A DNA stretch of 64,000 bases, taken from JALZAI01 sp038212215. GTDB taxonomy: Bacteria; Actinomycetota; Actinomycetes; Mycobacteriales; Jatrophihabitantaceae. The position numbers and the translations under genes are program-made. The DNA is taken from assembly GCA_038212215.1 (NCBI GenBank), contig JBBQUT010000008.1:62001-126000 (forward strand). The letters run 5' to 3'. Below, in pieces: positions 28,082-35,907 of this stretch. The stretch's first letter is position 1. Every line of letters begins with the position of its first letter. The notes under the pieces are model-generated. The model was not told where the DNA came from and did no database searches. It saw nothing but the letters and a program-made list of their open reading frames with translations.

Positions 28082-28408
28082 TCAGGCGCGCAAGAGTGGA
28101 CGTAGATCGTCAAGACGCTCGAACATCCACCAGATGTAGCGGCGGGTGCCGTTCTCGCGCAGCGGGTGCAGGTCCGCCAGTTCGGGGTCGGCGAGAAAAG
28201 CGTCGAAGGCCACCCGATCGCGCCACTCAACCAGCACGAGCGCCTGACGCGGCTCGGTGTCGCCGAGCTGAGCGGGATGCTGCGCGTGCATGCCCAGCGC
28301 GACGACACGTCCGGCGTGCCGCGCGACTGCTTCTGGTGATCGGCGCGAGTAGGCGCGGTAATCGGCGTTGTCGGCAAGGTCGAAGAGGTTCAGCGCATAG
28401 AGGCTCAT
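28082..28408 (-). CDS. DUF1330-like protein (dimeric ferredoxin-like fold)
   Basis: 108 residues beginning MSLYALNLFDLAD, with the Tyr/Arg pattern DYRAYSRRSPEAV and the strand QALVLVEWRD that mark DUF1330/EthD-like small proteins. No catalytic residues are obvious and no function is known. It lies alone between the cupredoxin and lat genes on the same strand. Confidence 0.7.
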   Translation of the reverse strand: MSLYALNLFDLADNADYRAYSRRSPEAVARHAGRVVALGMHAQHPAQLGDTEPRQALVLVEWRDRVAFDAFLADPELADLHPLRENGTRRYIWWMFERLDDLRPLLRA

Positions 28409-28455
28409 CGCGTCGAACCGTACTCAGTGATCGGCGCGCAGCTCCTAGCCACACA

Positions 28456-29775
28456 TCACGCCAGAGCGATGAGAACGCGCTCGATCGCCGCGACGCCGCG
28501 GTCCAGCTCGCCGGCTTCGATCGTCAGCGCCGGACGAACCCGCATGCTGGACGTGCCGCAGCCCAGGACGAGCACGTGCTCGTCCGCAGCCAGCCGGCGG
28601 ACGGCCTCGTCGCGCAACTGCGCGGTGGGCAACGTGAACGCGCACATCAGCCCGCGACCGCGCACATCGGTGACGATTGGTAGCCGGGCTGCGATCCCGT
28701 GCAGCGAGGCGAGCAGGTGCTCGCCCAGATCGCTCGCTCGCGTGATCAGGTCGTCGGTCTCGATGACCTCGAGGATCCGCCGCGCGCGCACCATGTCGGT
28801 AAGGTTGCCGCCCCAGGTGGAGTTGATCCGCGAGGACACCGCGAACACGTTTTCGGCGATCTCGTCGACACGACCGCCGGCCATCACACCGCACACCTGG
28901 GCCTTCTTGCCGAAGGCCACGATGTCAGGCTGCACGCCCAGCTGCTGGTAGGCCCAGGCGGTGCCGGTCATGCCGACGCCGGTCTGTACCTCGTCCATGA
29001 TGAAAAGCGCGTCGTAGTCGCGGCACAGTTGCTGCATCGCCTGCAGAAACTGCGGCCGCAGGTGATTGTCGCCACCCTCGCCCTGGATCGGCTCGGCGAT
29101 GAAGCAAGCGATGTCGTGCGGGTTGGCCTCGAACGCCGCACGCGCGGCGTCGAGCGCTGCTGCTTCAGCGGCCTCGACGTCGGCCGTGCCGTTGATCGAC
29201 GGCGACGGGATGCGCGGCCAGTCGAACTTCGGGAAGCGGGCAACCTTGTTCGGGTCGGTGTTGGTCAACGACATCGTGTAGCCGGTGCGGCCGTGAAACG
29301 CCTTTTCCAGGTGCAACACCTTGGTGCCGAGTGCGGGGCTGATGCCGTGCGCCTCGTTCCAGCGGCTCTTCCAGTCGAAGGCGGCTTTGAGCGCGTTCTC
29401 GACCGCGAGACCGCCGCCGTCGATAAAGAACAGGTGCGGCAGAGCGGGATCTCCGAGAACTCGCGCGAACGTCTCGACGAAGCGCGCCATCGGCACGGTG
29501 TAGATGTCGGAGTTGCTCGGCTTGTTGACCGCCACCCTGCCGAGCTCGGCGACGAATTCCTCGTCGCCCGCGAGATCGGGATGGTTCATGCCGAGGGCGG
29601 ACGAGGCGAAAAACGTGAACAGGTCGAGGTAGGTCGAGCCGTCGCGCGCGTCGACCAGGGTCGAGCCCTGCGAGCGGTCGAGGTCGAGCACCAGGTCGTA
29701 GCCGTCGGCGAGCATGTGTCGCGCGATGGCGTCGTGGACATCGGTTGGGGCGATATCTGGCCGCGTCATCGTCAT
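28456..29775 (-). CDS. lat: L-lysine 6-aminotransferase
   Basis: 439 residues, class-III PLP aminotransferase. It moves the epsilon amino group of lysine to 2-oxoglutarate. Visible marks: IMDEVQTGVGMTG before the PLP-binding Lys in FGKKAQVCGV, and the substrate/cofactor stretch FIDGGGLAVENALK typical of Lat rather than of acetylornithine enzymes. The upstream gene is an Lrp-type regulator in the same direction, the same arrangement as lrpA-lat in Mycobacterium tuberculosis, where lat is strongly induced in persistence (family knowledge). A palindrome sits just upstream of the start. Confidence 0.92.
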   Translation of the reverse strand: MTMTRPDIAPTDVHDAIARHMLADGYDLVLDLDRSQGSTLVDARDGSTYLDLFTFFASSALGMNHPDLAGDEEFVAELGRVAVNKPSNSDIYTVPMARFVETFARVLGDPALPHLFFIDGGGLAVENALKAAFDWKSRWNEAHGISPALGTKVLHLEKAFHGRTGYTMSLTNTDPNKVARFPKFDWPRIPSPSINGTADVEAAEAAALDAARAAFEANPHDIACFIAEPIQGEGGDNHLRPQFLQAMQQLCRDYDALFIMDEVQTGVGMTGTAWAYQQLGVQPDIVAFGKKAQVCGVMAGGRVDEIAENVFAVSSRINSTWGGNLTDMVRARRILEVIETDDLITRASDLGEHLLASLHGIAARLPIVTDVRGRGLMCAFTLPTAQLRDEAVRRLAADEHVLVLGCGTSSMRVRPALTIEAGELDRGVAAIERVLIALA

Positions 29776-29786
29776 CCCGTCATTCT

Positions 29787-29803
29787 ACCGGAAGAATTCC
29801 GGT
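29787..29803 (-). promoter_or_regulatory. Palindrome upstream of lat, candidate Lrp operator
   Basis: ACCGGAA-GAA-TTCCGGT is a 7-bp perfect inverted repeat with a 3-bp centre, 11 nt before the lat ATG and just after the end of lrp. A partly similar CCGGAAGTTTTACGG overlaps the end of lrp (29818-29832). The position suits an Lrp-type regulator, but this has not been shown here. Confidence 0.5.
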
Positions 29804-29813
29804 CTCTGCACCG

Positions 29814-30302
29814 CTAGCCGGAAGTTTTACGGTTGATCAGCCCGGGAAGCACCGGCTGGGCGCGGCGCTCGAAGAACGACTGCAGCACGACGGTGGTGCG
29901 CGTCGAGACGTTCGCCCGCTTGCGAATCTCGCGGATGAGCGCCTCCAGTGCGGTCGGCGATTCGACTCGAACGAACAGTACGAAGCTGTCCTCGCCAGCG
30001 ACGGAATGGCACGACTCGATCTCGCTGAGCCCGCGCACCCGCTCCGGGATGTCGTACTCGTGTGCGGGATCGAGCGGGGTGATCGCGACGACAGCGGCGA
30101 GCGGCAGCCCGATCGCCTCGGGATCGACGTCAGCGCTGTAGCCCCGAATCACGCCGTCGGTCTCCAGCCGCCGCACGCGCGCCTGGACGGCCGACACGGA
30201 GAGCCCGGTCGCCTTCGCTAGCGTCTTGAGGGTGGCGCGGCCGTCCGCGACGAGCAGCGACGTGATCCGCAGATCGGTGCCGTCGTCGAGCTGCCTGGTC
30301 AC
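29814..30302 (-). CDS. Lrp/AsnC-family transcriptional regulator
   Basis: 162 residues with an N-terminal winged helix-turn-helix (ATLKTLAKATGLSVSAVQAR, about 21-40) and a C-terminal RAM/ACT ligand domain (about 65-145). It is most like LrpA, the regulator coded next to lat in mycobacteria. GTG at 30302 is preferred over the frame opening at 30392: it has AAGGA 7 nt upstream and leaves a 10-bp gap to the gpx stop instead of a long overlap. Confidence 0.9.
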   Translation of the reverse strand: MTRQLDDGTDLRITSLLVADGRATLKTLAKATGLSVSAVQARVRRLETDGVIRGYSADVDPEAIGLPLAAVVAITPLDPAHEYDIPERVRGLSEIESCHSVAGEDSFVLFVRVESPTALEALIREIRKRANVSTRTTVVLQSFFERRAQPVLPGLINRKTSG

Positions 30303-30312
30303 GGTCGCGTCC

Positions 30313-30804
30313 TTAGGCGAGGACGGACTCGATGGCGGCGCGCACCGCAGGATCGTCGGGTTCGGTCCGCGGGCGGAACCGGGCCACGACACGTCCGTCC
30401 GACGAGATCAGGAACTTCTCGAAGTTCCACTGGATGTCGCCGGCGGCGCCGTCGGCATCCGGCGTGTCGGTCAGTTCGGAATACAGCGGATCACGCTCAA
30501 CACCGTTGACCTCGAGCTTGCTCGTCATCGGAAAGCTCACCCCGTAGGTCGCCGAGCAGAATTCGGCGATCTCCGCTGAGGTCCCCGGCTCCTGCCCGCC
30601 GAACTGGTTGCACGGGACACCGAGGACGGTGAAGTTGCGCCCGGCCAGTTCCGCGTGCAATGCCTCCAGCTTCGCGTACTGCGGCGTGAGCCCGCAGCGG
30701 CTGGCGACGTTGACGACGAGCGCGGCACTCCCGCCGGTGAGCGCGCCCAGCGTCGTCGGTTCCCCGGCAAGGGTGTGCAATGGGAGTTCGAGAAGATCAG
30801 TCAT
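30313..30804 (-). CDS. Glutathione peroxidase family protein (thiol peroxidase)
   Basis: 163 residues. The peroxidatic Cys is in NVASRCGLTPQY, with the other conserved blocks CNQFGGQEPG and WNFEKFLI. In actinobacteria, which lack glutathione, such enzymes generally use thioredoxin (family knowledge). Start chosen at the ATG at 30804 (MTDLLELPL); the open frame further upstream is not conserved-looking. It is 10 bp upstream of lrp and may be cotranscribed. Confidence 0.9.
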   Translation of the reverse strand: MTDLLELPLHTLAGEPTTLGALTGGSAALVVNVASRCGLTPQYAKLEALHAELAGRNFTVLGVPCNQFGGQEPGTSAEIAEFCSATYGVSFPMTSKLEVNGVERDPLYSELTDTPDADGAAGDIQWNFEKFLISSDGRVVARFRPRTEPDDPAVRAAIESVLA

Positions 30805-30855
30805 ACCCTCGAGCTTAGGCGGGGGTGGCCGTGCAGCGGATGCGACGATCACCAC

Positions 30856-31239
30856 ATGAGCGATCCGTCCAGCCTGTTCACCCGACTCGCCCCTGTCCTT
30901 CGGGTGAACGATCTTGCGAGCGAGCGCGCGTTCTACGAAAGCCTCGGCCTGGCTGTCATCTATGAGGGGCCGGAGTACCCCGACTTCGTTGCCTTCGCGA
31001 CGTCGTCGGAGTCGGTGCACTTCGGCATCGAAGCGAGTGCAGGCGAGATGGATCCGCCCACCGTGCTGACCTTCCAGATCGGCGTCAACGACATCGAGGC
31101 GGCGCTCGCGCGGTGCGCCGAGGCCCAGCTCAGTTACGAGCTCGAGCACAACGATCCGGCACCGGGCTGGTCCTTCCGCCGGCTGCTGCTGCGCAGCCCT
31201 AACGGGTACCGGGTCGCCCTGGAGGGCCCGCGCGAGTAG
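30856..31239 (+). CDS. VOC-superfamily (glyoxalase/bleomycin-resistance-like) protein
   Basis: 127 residues, one VOC module pair: LAPVLRVNDLASERAFYESL at the start and the closing motif SPNGYRVALEGP. Members are metal-dependent lyases, dioxygenases or binding proteins; the metal ligands are only partly visible (H at SVHFGIE, E at the end). Start at the ATG at 30856, divergent from gpx with 51 bp between them. Confidence 0.8.
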   Translation: MSDPSSLFTRLAPVLRVNDLASERAFYESLGLAVIYEGPEYPDFVAFATSSESVHFGIEASAGEMDPPTVLTFQIGVNDIEAALARCAEAQLSYELEHNDPAPGWSFRRLLLRSPNGYRVALEGPRE

Positions 31240-31243
31240 GTGC

Positions 31244-31273
31244 TTGCACGCACGTTCGATATCAGTTTATAGT
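31244..31273 (+). promoter_or_regulatory. Promoter of the AlkB-like gene, leaderless transcript
   Basis: TTGCAC (31244-31249), 18 nt spacer, TATAGT (31268-31273). The ATG at 31280 follows the -10 box by 6 nt, so transcription should begin at or within a base of the start codon; there is no ribosome site. Confidence 0.6.
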
Positions 31274-31279
31274 CATCGC

Positions 31280-31912
31280 ATGACAGTCGGCTTCCAGGCA
31301 TCGCTGCTCGATCTCGATGCCGACCGCGGTCCCGGTCCGCTAGTCGGCGCTGTCCGCCGCACCCCGCTGCCCCGGGGCGCGTGGGTGGATCTCTGTCCCG
31401 GGTGGCTGCGCGGTGCCGACGCACTGTTCGAACGGCTGCGCGACGGTGTCGCCTGGCGCGGCGAGCGACGCCAGATGTACGAGCGCATTGTCGACGTCCC
31501 ACGGCTGCTGGCCTTCTACGATTGCGCCCAGCCGCTGCCCGATCCGATGCTTGCCGAGGCAAAGGCGGCGCTCGACGAGTACTACTCCCCCGAGCTCGGC
31601 GAACCTTTCGCCACCGCGGGCCTATGCCTGTACCGCGACGGCCACGACAGCGTCGCCTGGCACGGCGACCGCATCGGACGTAGCCGCACCGAGGACACCA
31701 TCGTCGCCATCGTGTCGATCGGCGCCCCGCGCCCGCTGCTGTTGCGTCCGGCCGGCGGCGGCCCGACGAAGCTGCGCCACGACGTCGGGCACGGCGACCT
31801 ACTGGTGATGGGTGGCAGCTGCCAGCGAACGTGGGAGCACTGCATCCCGAAAACCTCGCGCCCGACCGGGCCACGGATCAGCATTCAATTCCGGCCGCAC
31901 GACGTACGCTGA
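31280..31912 (+). CDS. AlkB-like 2-oxoglutarate/Fe(II) dioxygenase
   Basis: 210 residues. The iron site WHGD (H and D) and the second His in EHCIPK, followed by RISIQFR with the 2-oxoglutarate-binding Arg residues, are those of AlkB, which removes alkyl groups from damaged nucleic acid bases. The ATG at 31280 lies directly after a good promoter; the upstream in-frame start at 31244 would fall inside the -35 box. Confidence 0.88.
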   Translation: MTVGFQASLLDLDADRGPGPLVGAVRRTPLPRGAWVDLCPGWLRGADALFERLRDGVAWRGERRQMYERIVDVPRLLAFYDCAQPLPDPMLAEAKAALDEYYSPELGEPFATAGLCLYRDGHDSVAWHGDRIGRSRTEDTIVAIVSIGAPRPLLLRPAGGGPTKLRHDVGHGDLLVMGGSCQRTWEHCIPKTSRPTGPRISIQFRPHDVR

Positions 31913-31917
31913 ATCCA

Positions 31918-31949
31918 CCGCCTTCGAAAACTCAGCCGCCTTCGAAAAC
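31918..31949. repeat. 18-bp tandem duplication at 3' end of the antiporter gene
   Basis: CCGCCTTCGAAAAC occurs at 31918-31931 and 31936-31949. On the minus strand the inner copy encodes the last residues (VFEGG) and the outer copy lies just past the stop codon. Confidence 0.85.
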
Positions 31950-33395
31950 GGTGCGCAGCACGTCCGCGCATTCCTCGTCACCCAGCACGAGCACCTCGTC
32001 CCCGGCGTGCAGCCGGGTCGCGGTTCGCACCAGCACCAAGCCACGCTCGCGGACCACGAAGCTGATCCACGCGTTTTCCGGCAACTCGGTGAGCTCGCCG
32101 ATGGTGCGGCCGTCCGCCGGTGCCCCGAGCTGGATCGTGTAGCGGTGCACGCCGTGCGGTTCGTCACGCAGCCGGACGCCGAGCGACCACGGTTCGGGTT
32201 CCACCGGCCGCATCGGCACCTTCAACAACTGCGCGACGCCCGGCGTCAGGCTGCCCTGCACGAGCACCGAGAAAACCACGACGACGACGACGATTCCGAA
32301 CAGCCGTTGCGCATCGGGGATGCCCGCGGCCAGGATCAGTTCCCCCAGCAGCAGCGGCACCGCGCCCTTGAGGCCCGCGAACAGCACGAAGAGGCTCTCC
32401 TTGCCGCTCAGCCGCGCAGGCAGCAGGCAGAGCCCCACGAACATGGGTCGGATCACGAATGCCACCGCGACGGCAAGCACCAGGCCCGGAACCCACACGT
32501 CAGCGCGCGAGATGACCGACAGGTTGACCGTCAGCCCCAGGACGACGAACGCGACGATCTCGGCCAAGCTGGCAAGCGCGGAGTGGAAGCGTTCGATCTC
32601 CAGCTTGTACGGCGCACGCTCGTCGCCGAGGATGATGCCCGCGACGAAGACCGCGAGAAATCCCGAACCGTGCGCCAGGGTCGCTGCGCCGTAAAGCAGC
32701 AACGCGCAGGCCAGCGTTCGCAGCGGGTACAGGCCCTCACCAGGCAGGCTCACCCGACGCATGAACCACAGCAACGCACGTCCGCCCACCACACCGACAA
32801 GTCCACCCACCACCATCTGCAGCAGGAACTGCAGCCCCACGTCGCCGAGTGCGCCGATACTGAGTTCGCCGGCCGCGATCAGGCTTGCCATCAACGCGAT
32901 GCCCACCGGATCGTTCGCGCCTGACTCACCCTCCAGGATCGTCGCGCTACGGCCGCTGATTTCCCGAGGGCCGAGTACCGAGAACACGACGGCCGGATCC
33001 GTCGGCGCTATCGCGGTCGCTACGAGCAAGGCGGGAAACCACGACAGCCCCACTGCGACATGCAGCAGGACGGCTGCGCCTGCGGTGGTAAGAAAGGTGC
33101 CGAGAACGCCGACGACGACGATCGAGCCGGCTGCTGAACGAAACCTACCCAGCCCGATGCGCATGCCGCCGTCGAAGAGGATGCCCACCAGCGCCGCGGT
33201 AAGGATGTTCTCCACCGTCTGCACCGGCGGCGCATGCAGTTGCGGGACAAGCTCCTGCGCGATCGCGGACGCCACCAGCACCAACAGCGGCACCGGCACC
33301 TTCAACCGTTCGGTGAGCCGATTGGACAGCACCGCGACCAGCACGACCGCAGCCGACAGCAGCACGATCAGGGCGAAGTGGCGGGCTTCGTTCAT
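31932..33395 (-). CDS. Monovalent cation/proton antiporter (CPA family) with TrkA-C domain
   Basis: 487 residues, about 12 or 13 membrane helices (8-400), then a cytoplasmic TrkA-C-like domain (about 410-487). The ion-binding helix has GESGANDPVG with the Asn-Asp pair, and the TAIAPTDPAVV block is that of NhaP2/CvrA-like K+/H+ antiporters. It likely exports K+ or Na+ in exchange for H+. The TrkA-C part suggests control by a nucleotide or similar ligand. The gene sits 58 bp upstream of nothing obvious and is not clearly part of the hydrogenase operon, which ends at 33454. Confidence 0.88.
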   Translation of the reverse strand: MNEARHFALIVLLSAAVVLVAVLSNRLTERLKVPVPLLVLVASAIAQELVPQLHAPPVQTVENILTAALVGILFDGGMRIGLGRFRSAAGSIVVVGVLGTFLTTAGAAVLLHVAVGLSWFPALLVATAIAPTDPAVVFSVLGPREISGRSATILEGESGANDPVGIALMASLIAAGELSIGALGDVGLQFLLQMVVGGLVGVVGGRALLWFMRRVSLPGEGLYPLRTLACALLLYGAATLAHGSGFLAVFVAGIILGDERAPYKLEIERFHSALASLAEIVAFVVLGLTVNLSVISRADVWVPGLVLAVAVAFVIRPMFVGLCLLPARLSGKESLFVLFAGLKGAVPLLLGELILAAGIPDAQRLFGIVVVVVVFSVLVQGSLTPGVAQLLKVPMRPVEPEPWSLGVRLRDEPHGVHRYTIQLGAPADGRTIGELTELPENAWISFVVRERGLVLVRTATRLHAGDEVLVLGDEECADVLRTVFEGG

Positions 33396-33453
33396 CGGGT
33401 CTCCGGGTGGCAGGCTCCGACCCTACGCGACCGCGCTACGAGGCCAAGTCCGC

Positions 33454-34512
33454 TCAACAGATACGCGGCAGTTGCTCACCCAGCGGAATGTCGACGACCC
33501 TGGTCGCCCCGAACGCGGTACCGGCCACCACCATGCCTGGGTGCTCGTCGACGCAGGCGCCGATGATCGCTGCCTGCTGCCCGAGCGGATGTGCCCGCAT
33601 TGCAGCCAATACCGCCTCGGCGTGCTCGGGCGCCACGATGGCGACGAGCTTGCCCTCGTTGGCGACATACATCGGATCGAGCCCGAGCATCGCGCAGGCA
33701 TTCCCGACCTCCGGCGGCACCGGGATGGCGCGTTCGGTGAGGTGGACACCGACCCCGGCGGCTTTCGCGATCTCGTTCAGCGAGGTCGCCAACCCGCCGC
33801 GCGTCGGATCGCGCAGCACGTGCAGGTCGGTCGTCACGCGCAAAAGATCGGCGACCAGTGAGTGCAGCGGTGCGGTGTCGCTGAAGATCTGCGCCTCGAA
33901 CTCGAGACCCTCGCGCACGCTCATGATCGCGATGCCGTGCTCGCCGATCGCGCCGCTTACGATCACGACATCTCCGGGACGCGCCCGCTCGGGCCGGATG
34001 TCAACTCCGTCGGGCACCAGCCCGATGCCAGCCGTGTTCACGTACACCTGATCGCCGTGACCGGCGTCGACGACCTTCGTGTCCCCGGTGACGACAGCAA
34101 CCCCCGCCTGCACGGCAGCGGCGCCGAGGTCCTTGGCGACACGAGCGATCACCGCGAGGTCGGTGCCCTCCTCCAGTACGAATCCGCAGGAGAGATAAGC
34201 AGGAACCGCGCCGCTCATCGCAAGATCGTTGACGGTTCCGTTCACTGCCAGATCGCCGATCGAGCCGCCCGGGAAGAACAGCGGTCGCACCACGAATGTG
34301 TCTGTGGAGAAAGCGATCCGGACGCCGCCGAGTCGCACGACGGCGGAGTCCGCGAGCCCGCCCGGAGCTGCACCGAATGCCGGCAGGAACAGGTTCTCGA
34401 TGAGCTCCGCGGACAGCTGCCCGCCCCCGCCGTGACCCATGACCACGGTGGGGCTGTCGCGAAGCGGCGCCGGGCACGTCCACCCGTCGATGTCGAGCAC
34501 GCTGTCAGCCAA
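33454..34512 (-). CDS. hypE: Hydrogenase maturation protein HypE
   Basis: 352 residues. HypE dehydrates the carbamoyl group placed on its C-terminal Cys to a cyano group for the Fe(CN)2CO centre. The glycine-rich start GHGGGGQLSAEL, the ATP site block DTFVV, and the C-terminal PRIC with the acceptor Cys as the last residue are all present. It overlaps the end of hypD by 8 bp and is the last gene of the minus-strand hydrogenase operon. Confidence 0.96.
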   Translation of the reverse strand: MADSVLDIDGWTCPAPLRDSPTVVMGHGGGGQLSAELIENLFLPAFGAAPGGLADSAVVRLGGVRIAFSTDTFVVRPLFFPGGSIGDLAVNGTVNDLAMSGAVPAYLSCGFVLEEGTDLAVIARVAKDLGAAAVQAGVAVVTGDTKVVDAGHGDQVYVNTAGIGLVPDGVDIRPERARPGDVVIVSGAIGEHGIAIMSVREGLEFEAQIFSDTAPLHSLVADLLRVTTDLHVLRDPTRGGLATSLNEIAKAAGVGVHLTERAIPVPPEVGNACAMLGLDPMYVANEGKLVAIVAPEHAEAVLAAMRAHPLGQQAAIIGACVDEHPGMVVAGTAFGATRVVDIPLGEQLPRIC

Positions 34513-35620
34513 CGGGAGTCACCTCGCGCTGCGTGTTCAGCCGCCGATAGAGGTAGTACGCGGCGCAGGCACCTTCGCTGGACACCATGGTCGCGCCCAG
34601 CGGTTTGCGGGGCGTGCAGGTCGTGCCGAACGCGCTGCACTCGTGCGGCTTGATCAGCCCCTGCAGCACCTCACCGCTGCGGCAGACGGAGGACTCCGCG
34701 GTGTGGATGTCGCTGACGTCGAAGCGGTACTCGGCGTCAAGGGCGCGATACTTCGCGGCTAATCGCCAACCGCTGTCGGGGATCGTGCCGATGCCGCGCC
34801 AGCCGCGGTCGGTGATCTCGAAGACGTCGTCGATCAGCTTGCGGGCGGCCAGGTTGCCCTCGGCGGTGACGGCACGCGGGTACGCGTTGTCGAGTCGCGC
34901 TTCACCGGCTTCGAGCTGGCGGACGGTGCGGCGAATACCTTCCAGGATGTCGAGCGGCTCGAATCCGGTGACAACGATCGGGATGCGGAATTTGTCGACG
35001 AGAGCGGGGTACTCCTCGATCCCCATCACGCTGCACACATGACCCGCGGCAAGGAATGCCTGCACGCGGCAACTGGGCGACTGCATGATCGCCTCGATCG
35101 CCGGGGGCACGCGCACGTGCGAGACGAGCATGCTGAAGTTCGCGATTGCGAGCCGGTTGGCCTGGTAGACCGCCATCGCATTCGGCGGCGCGGTGGTCTC
35201 GAAACCGATACCGAAGAAAACCACTTGTCGCTCAGGGTTCTCGCGGGCGATCTTCAACGCGTCCAGTGGCGAGTAGACAACACGCACGTCGCCGCCCTCG
35301 CTCTTGACGCGGAACAAATCCCGCTCGCTGCCGGGCACCCGCAGCATGTCGCCGAACGAGCAGAAGATCACGCCGGGACGGGAAGCGATCTCCAACGCCT
35401 TGTCGATCAGCGCCAGCGGCGTGACGCACACCGGGCAGCCCGGTCCGTGAATCATCTCGACTTGATCGGGCAGTAGCTGGTCGATCCCGTGCCTGATGAT
35501 GGAGTGCGTCTGCCCGCCGCACACCTCCATGATCGCCCAGGGCTTCGTCACCGTCCGGCGGATGTCGTCGAATAATCGCGCCGCAAGATCCGGGTCGCTG
35601 AACTCCTCGAGATACTTCAC
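34505..35620 (-). CDS. hypD: Hydrogenase maturation protein HypD
   Basis: About 371 residues, an Fe-S protein that with HypC builds the Fe(CN)2CO unit. The conserved Cys blocks CGGQTHS, GPGCPVC and the C-terminal Cys group near FGTTC are visible. GTG at 35620 is the start: AGGAGG lies 7 nt upstream (35628-35633) and the GTG overlaps the hypC stop as GTGA. The longer frame from 35662 is a Gly-rich artefact. Confidence 0.96.
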   Translation of the reverse strand: MKYLEEFSDPDLAARLFDDIRRTVTKPWAIMEVCGGQTHSIIRHGIDQLLPDQVEMIHGPGCPVCVTPLALIDKALEIASRPGVIFCSFGDMLRVPGSERDLFRVKSEGGDVRVVYSPLDALKIARENPERQVVFFGIGFETTAPPNAMAVYQANRLAIANFSMLVSHVRVPPAIEAIMQSPSCRVQAFLAAGHVCSVMGIEEYPALVDKFRIPIVVTGFEPLDILEGIRRTVRQLEAGEARLDNAYPRAVTAEGNLAARKLIDDVFEITDRGWRGIGTIPDSGWRLAAKYRALDAEYRFDVSDIHTAESSVCRSGEVLQGLIKPHECSAFGTTCTPRKPLGATMVSSEGACAAYYLYRRLNTQREVTPVG

Positions 35621-35907
35621 CGCGGTGCCTCCTCGCCCGCCTCGGCCGCCGCCTGTGCCCACGCGTCGCCGAATTCTTTGTCTAGTTCACCGAGTTCGCG
35701 AAAGTGCGCGAGTGTGTCCATCGCCGACTGCTCATCCAAGCGCTGCAACGCGAATCCGACGTGCACGATCGCGTACTCCCCCACCTGGATGTCGGGCACG
35801 AACTCGAGGCACACCTCCTTCTCGACACCGCCGAAGTCCACCGTCGCCATGCGGGTCTGGTCTTTCTCCCAGATCTCGCACACTCGGCCGGGAACGGCTA
35901 GGCACAT
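35617..35907 (-). CDS. hypC: HypC-type hydrogenase chaperone (first copy)
   Basis: 96 residues starting MCLAVPGRV, with the essential Cys2, the beta-barrel core and an acidic, alpha-helical tail of about 25 residues. It works with HypD to carry the iron unit to the large subunit. It overlaps hypF (10 bp) and hypD (GTGA). A second HypC-like gene is at 38971-39219, so there may be a division between assembly and delivery. Confidence 0.95.
   Translation of the reverse strand: MCLAVPGRVCEIWEKDQTRMATVDFGGVEKEVCLEFVPDIQVGEYAIVHVGFALQRLDEQSAMDTLAHFRELGELDKEFGDAWAQAAAEAGEEAPR

Noticed and set aside
28699..29817. 372-codon plus-strand frame opposite lat
   Set aside because: Shadow; lat is complete with all PLP motifs.
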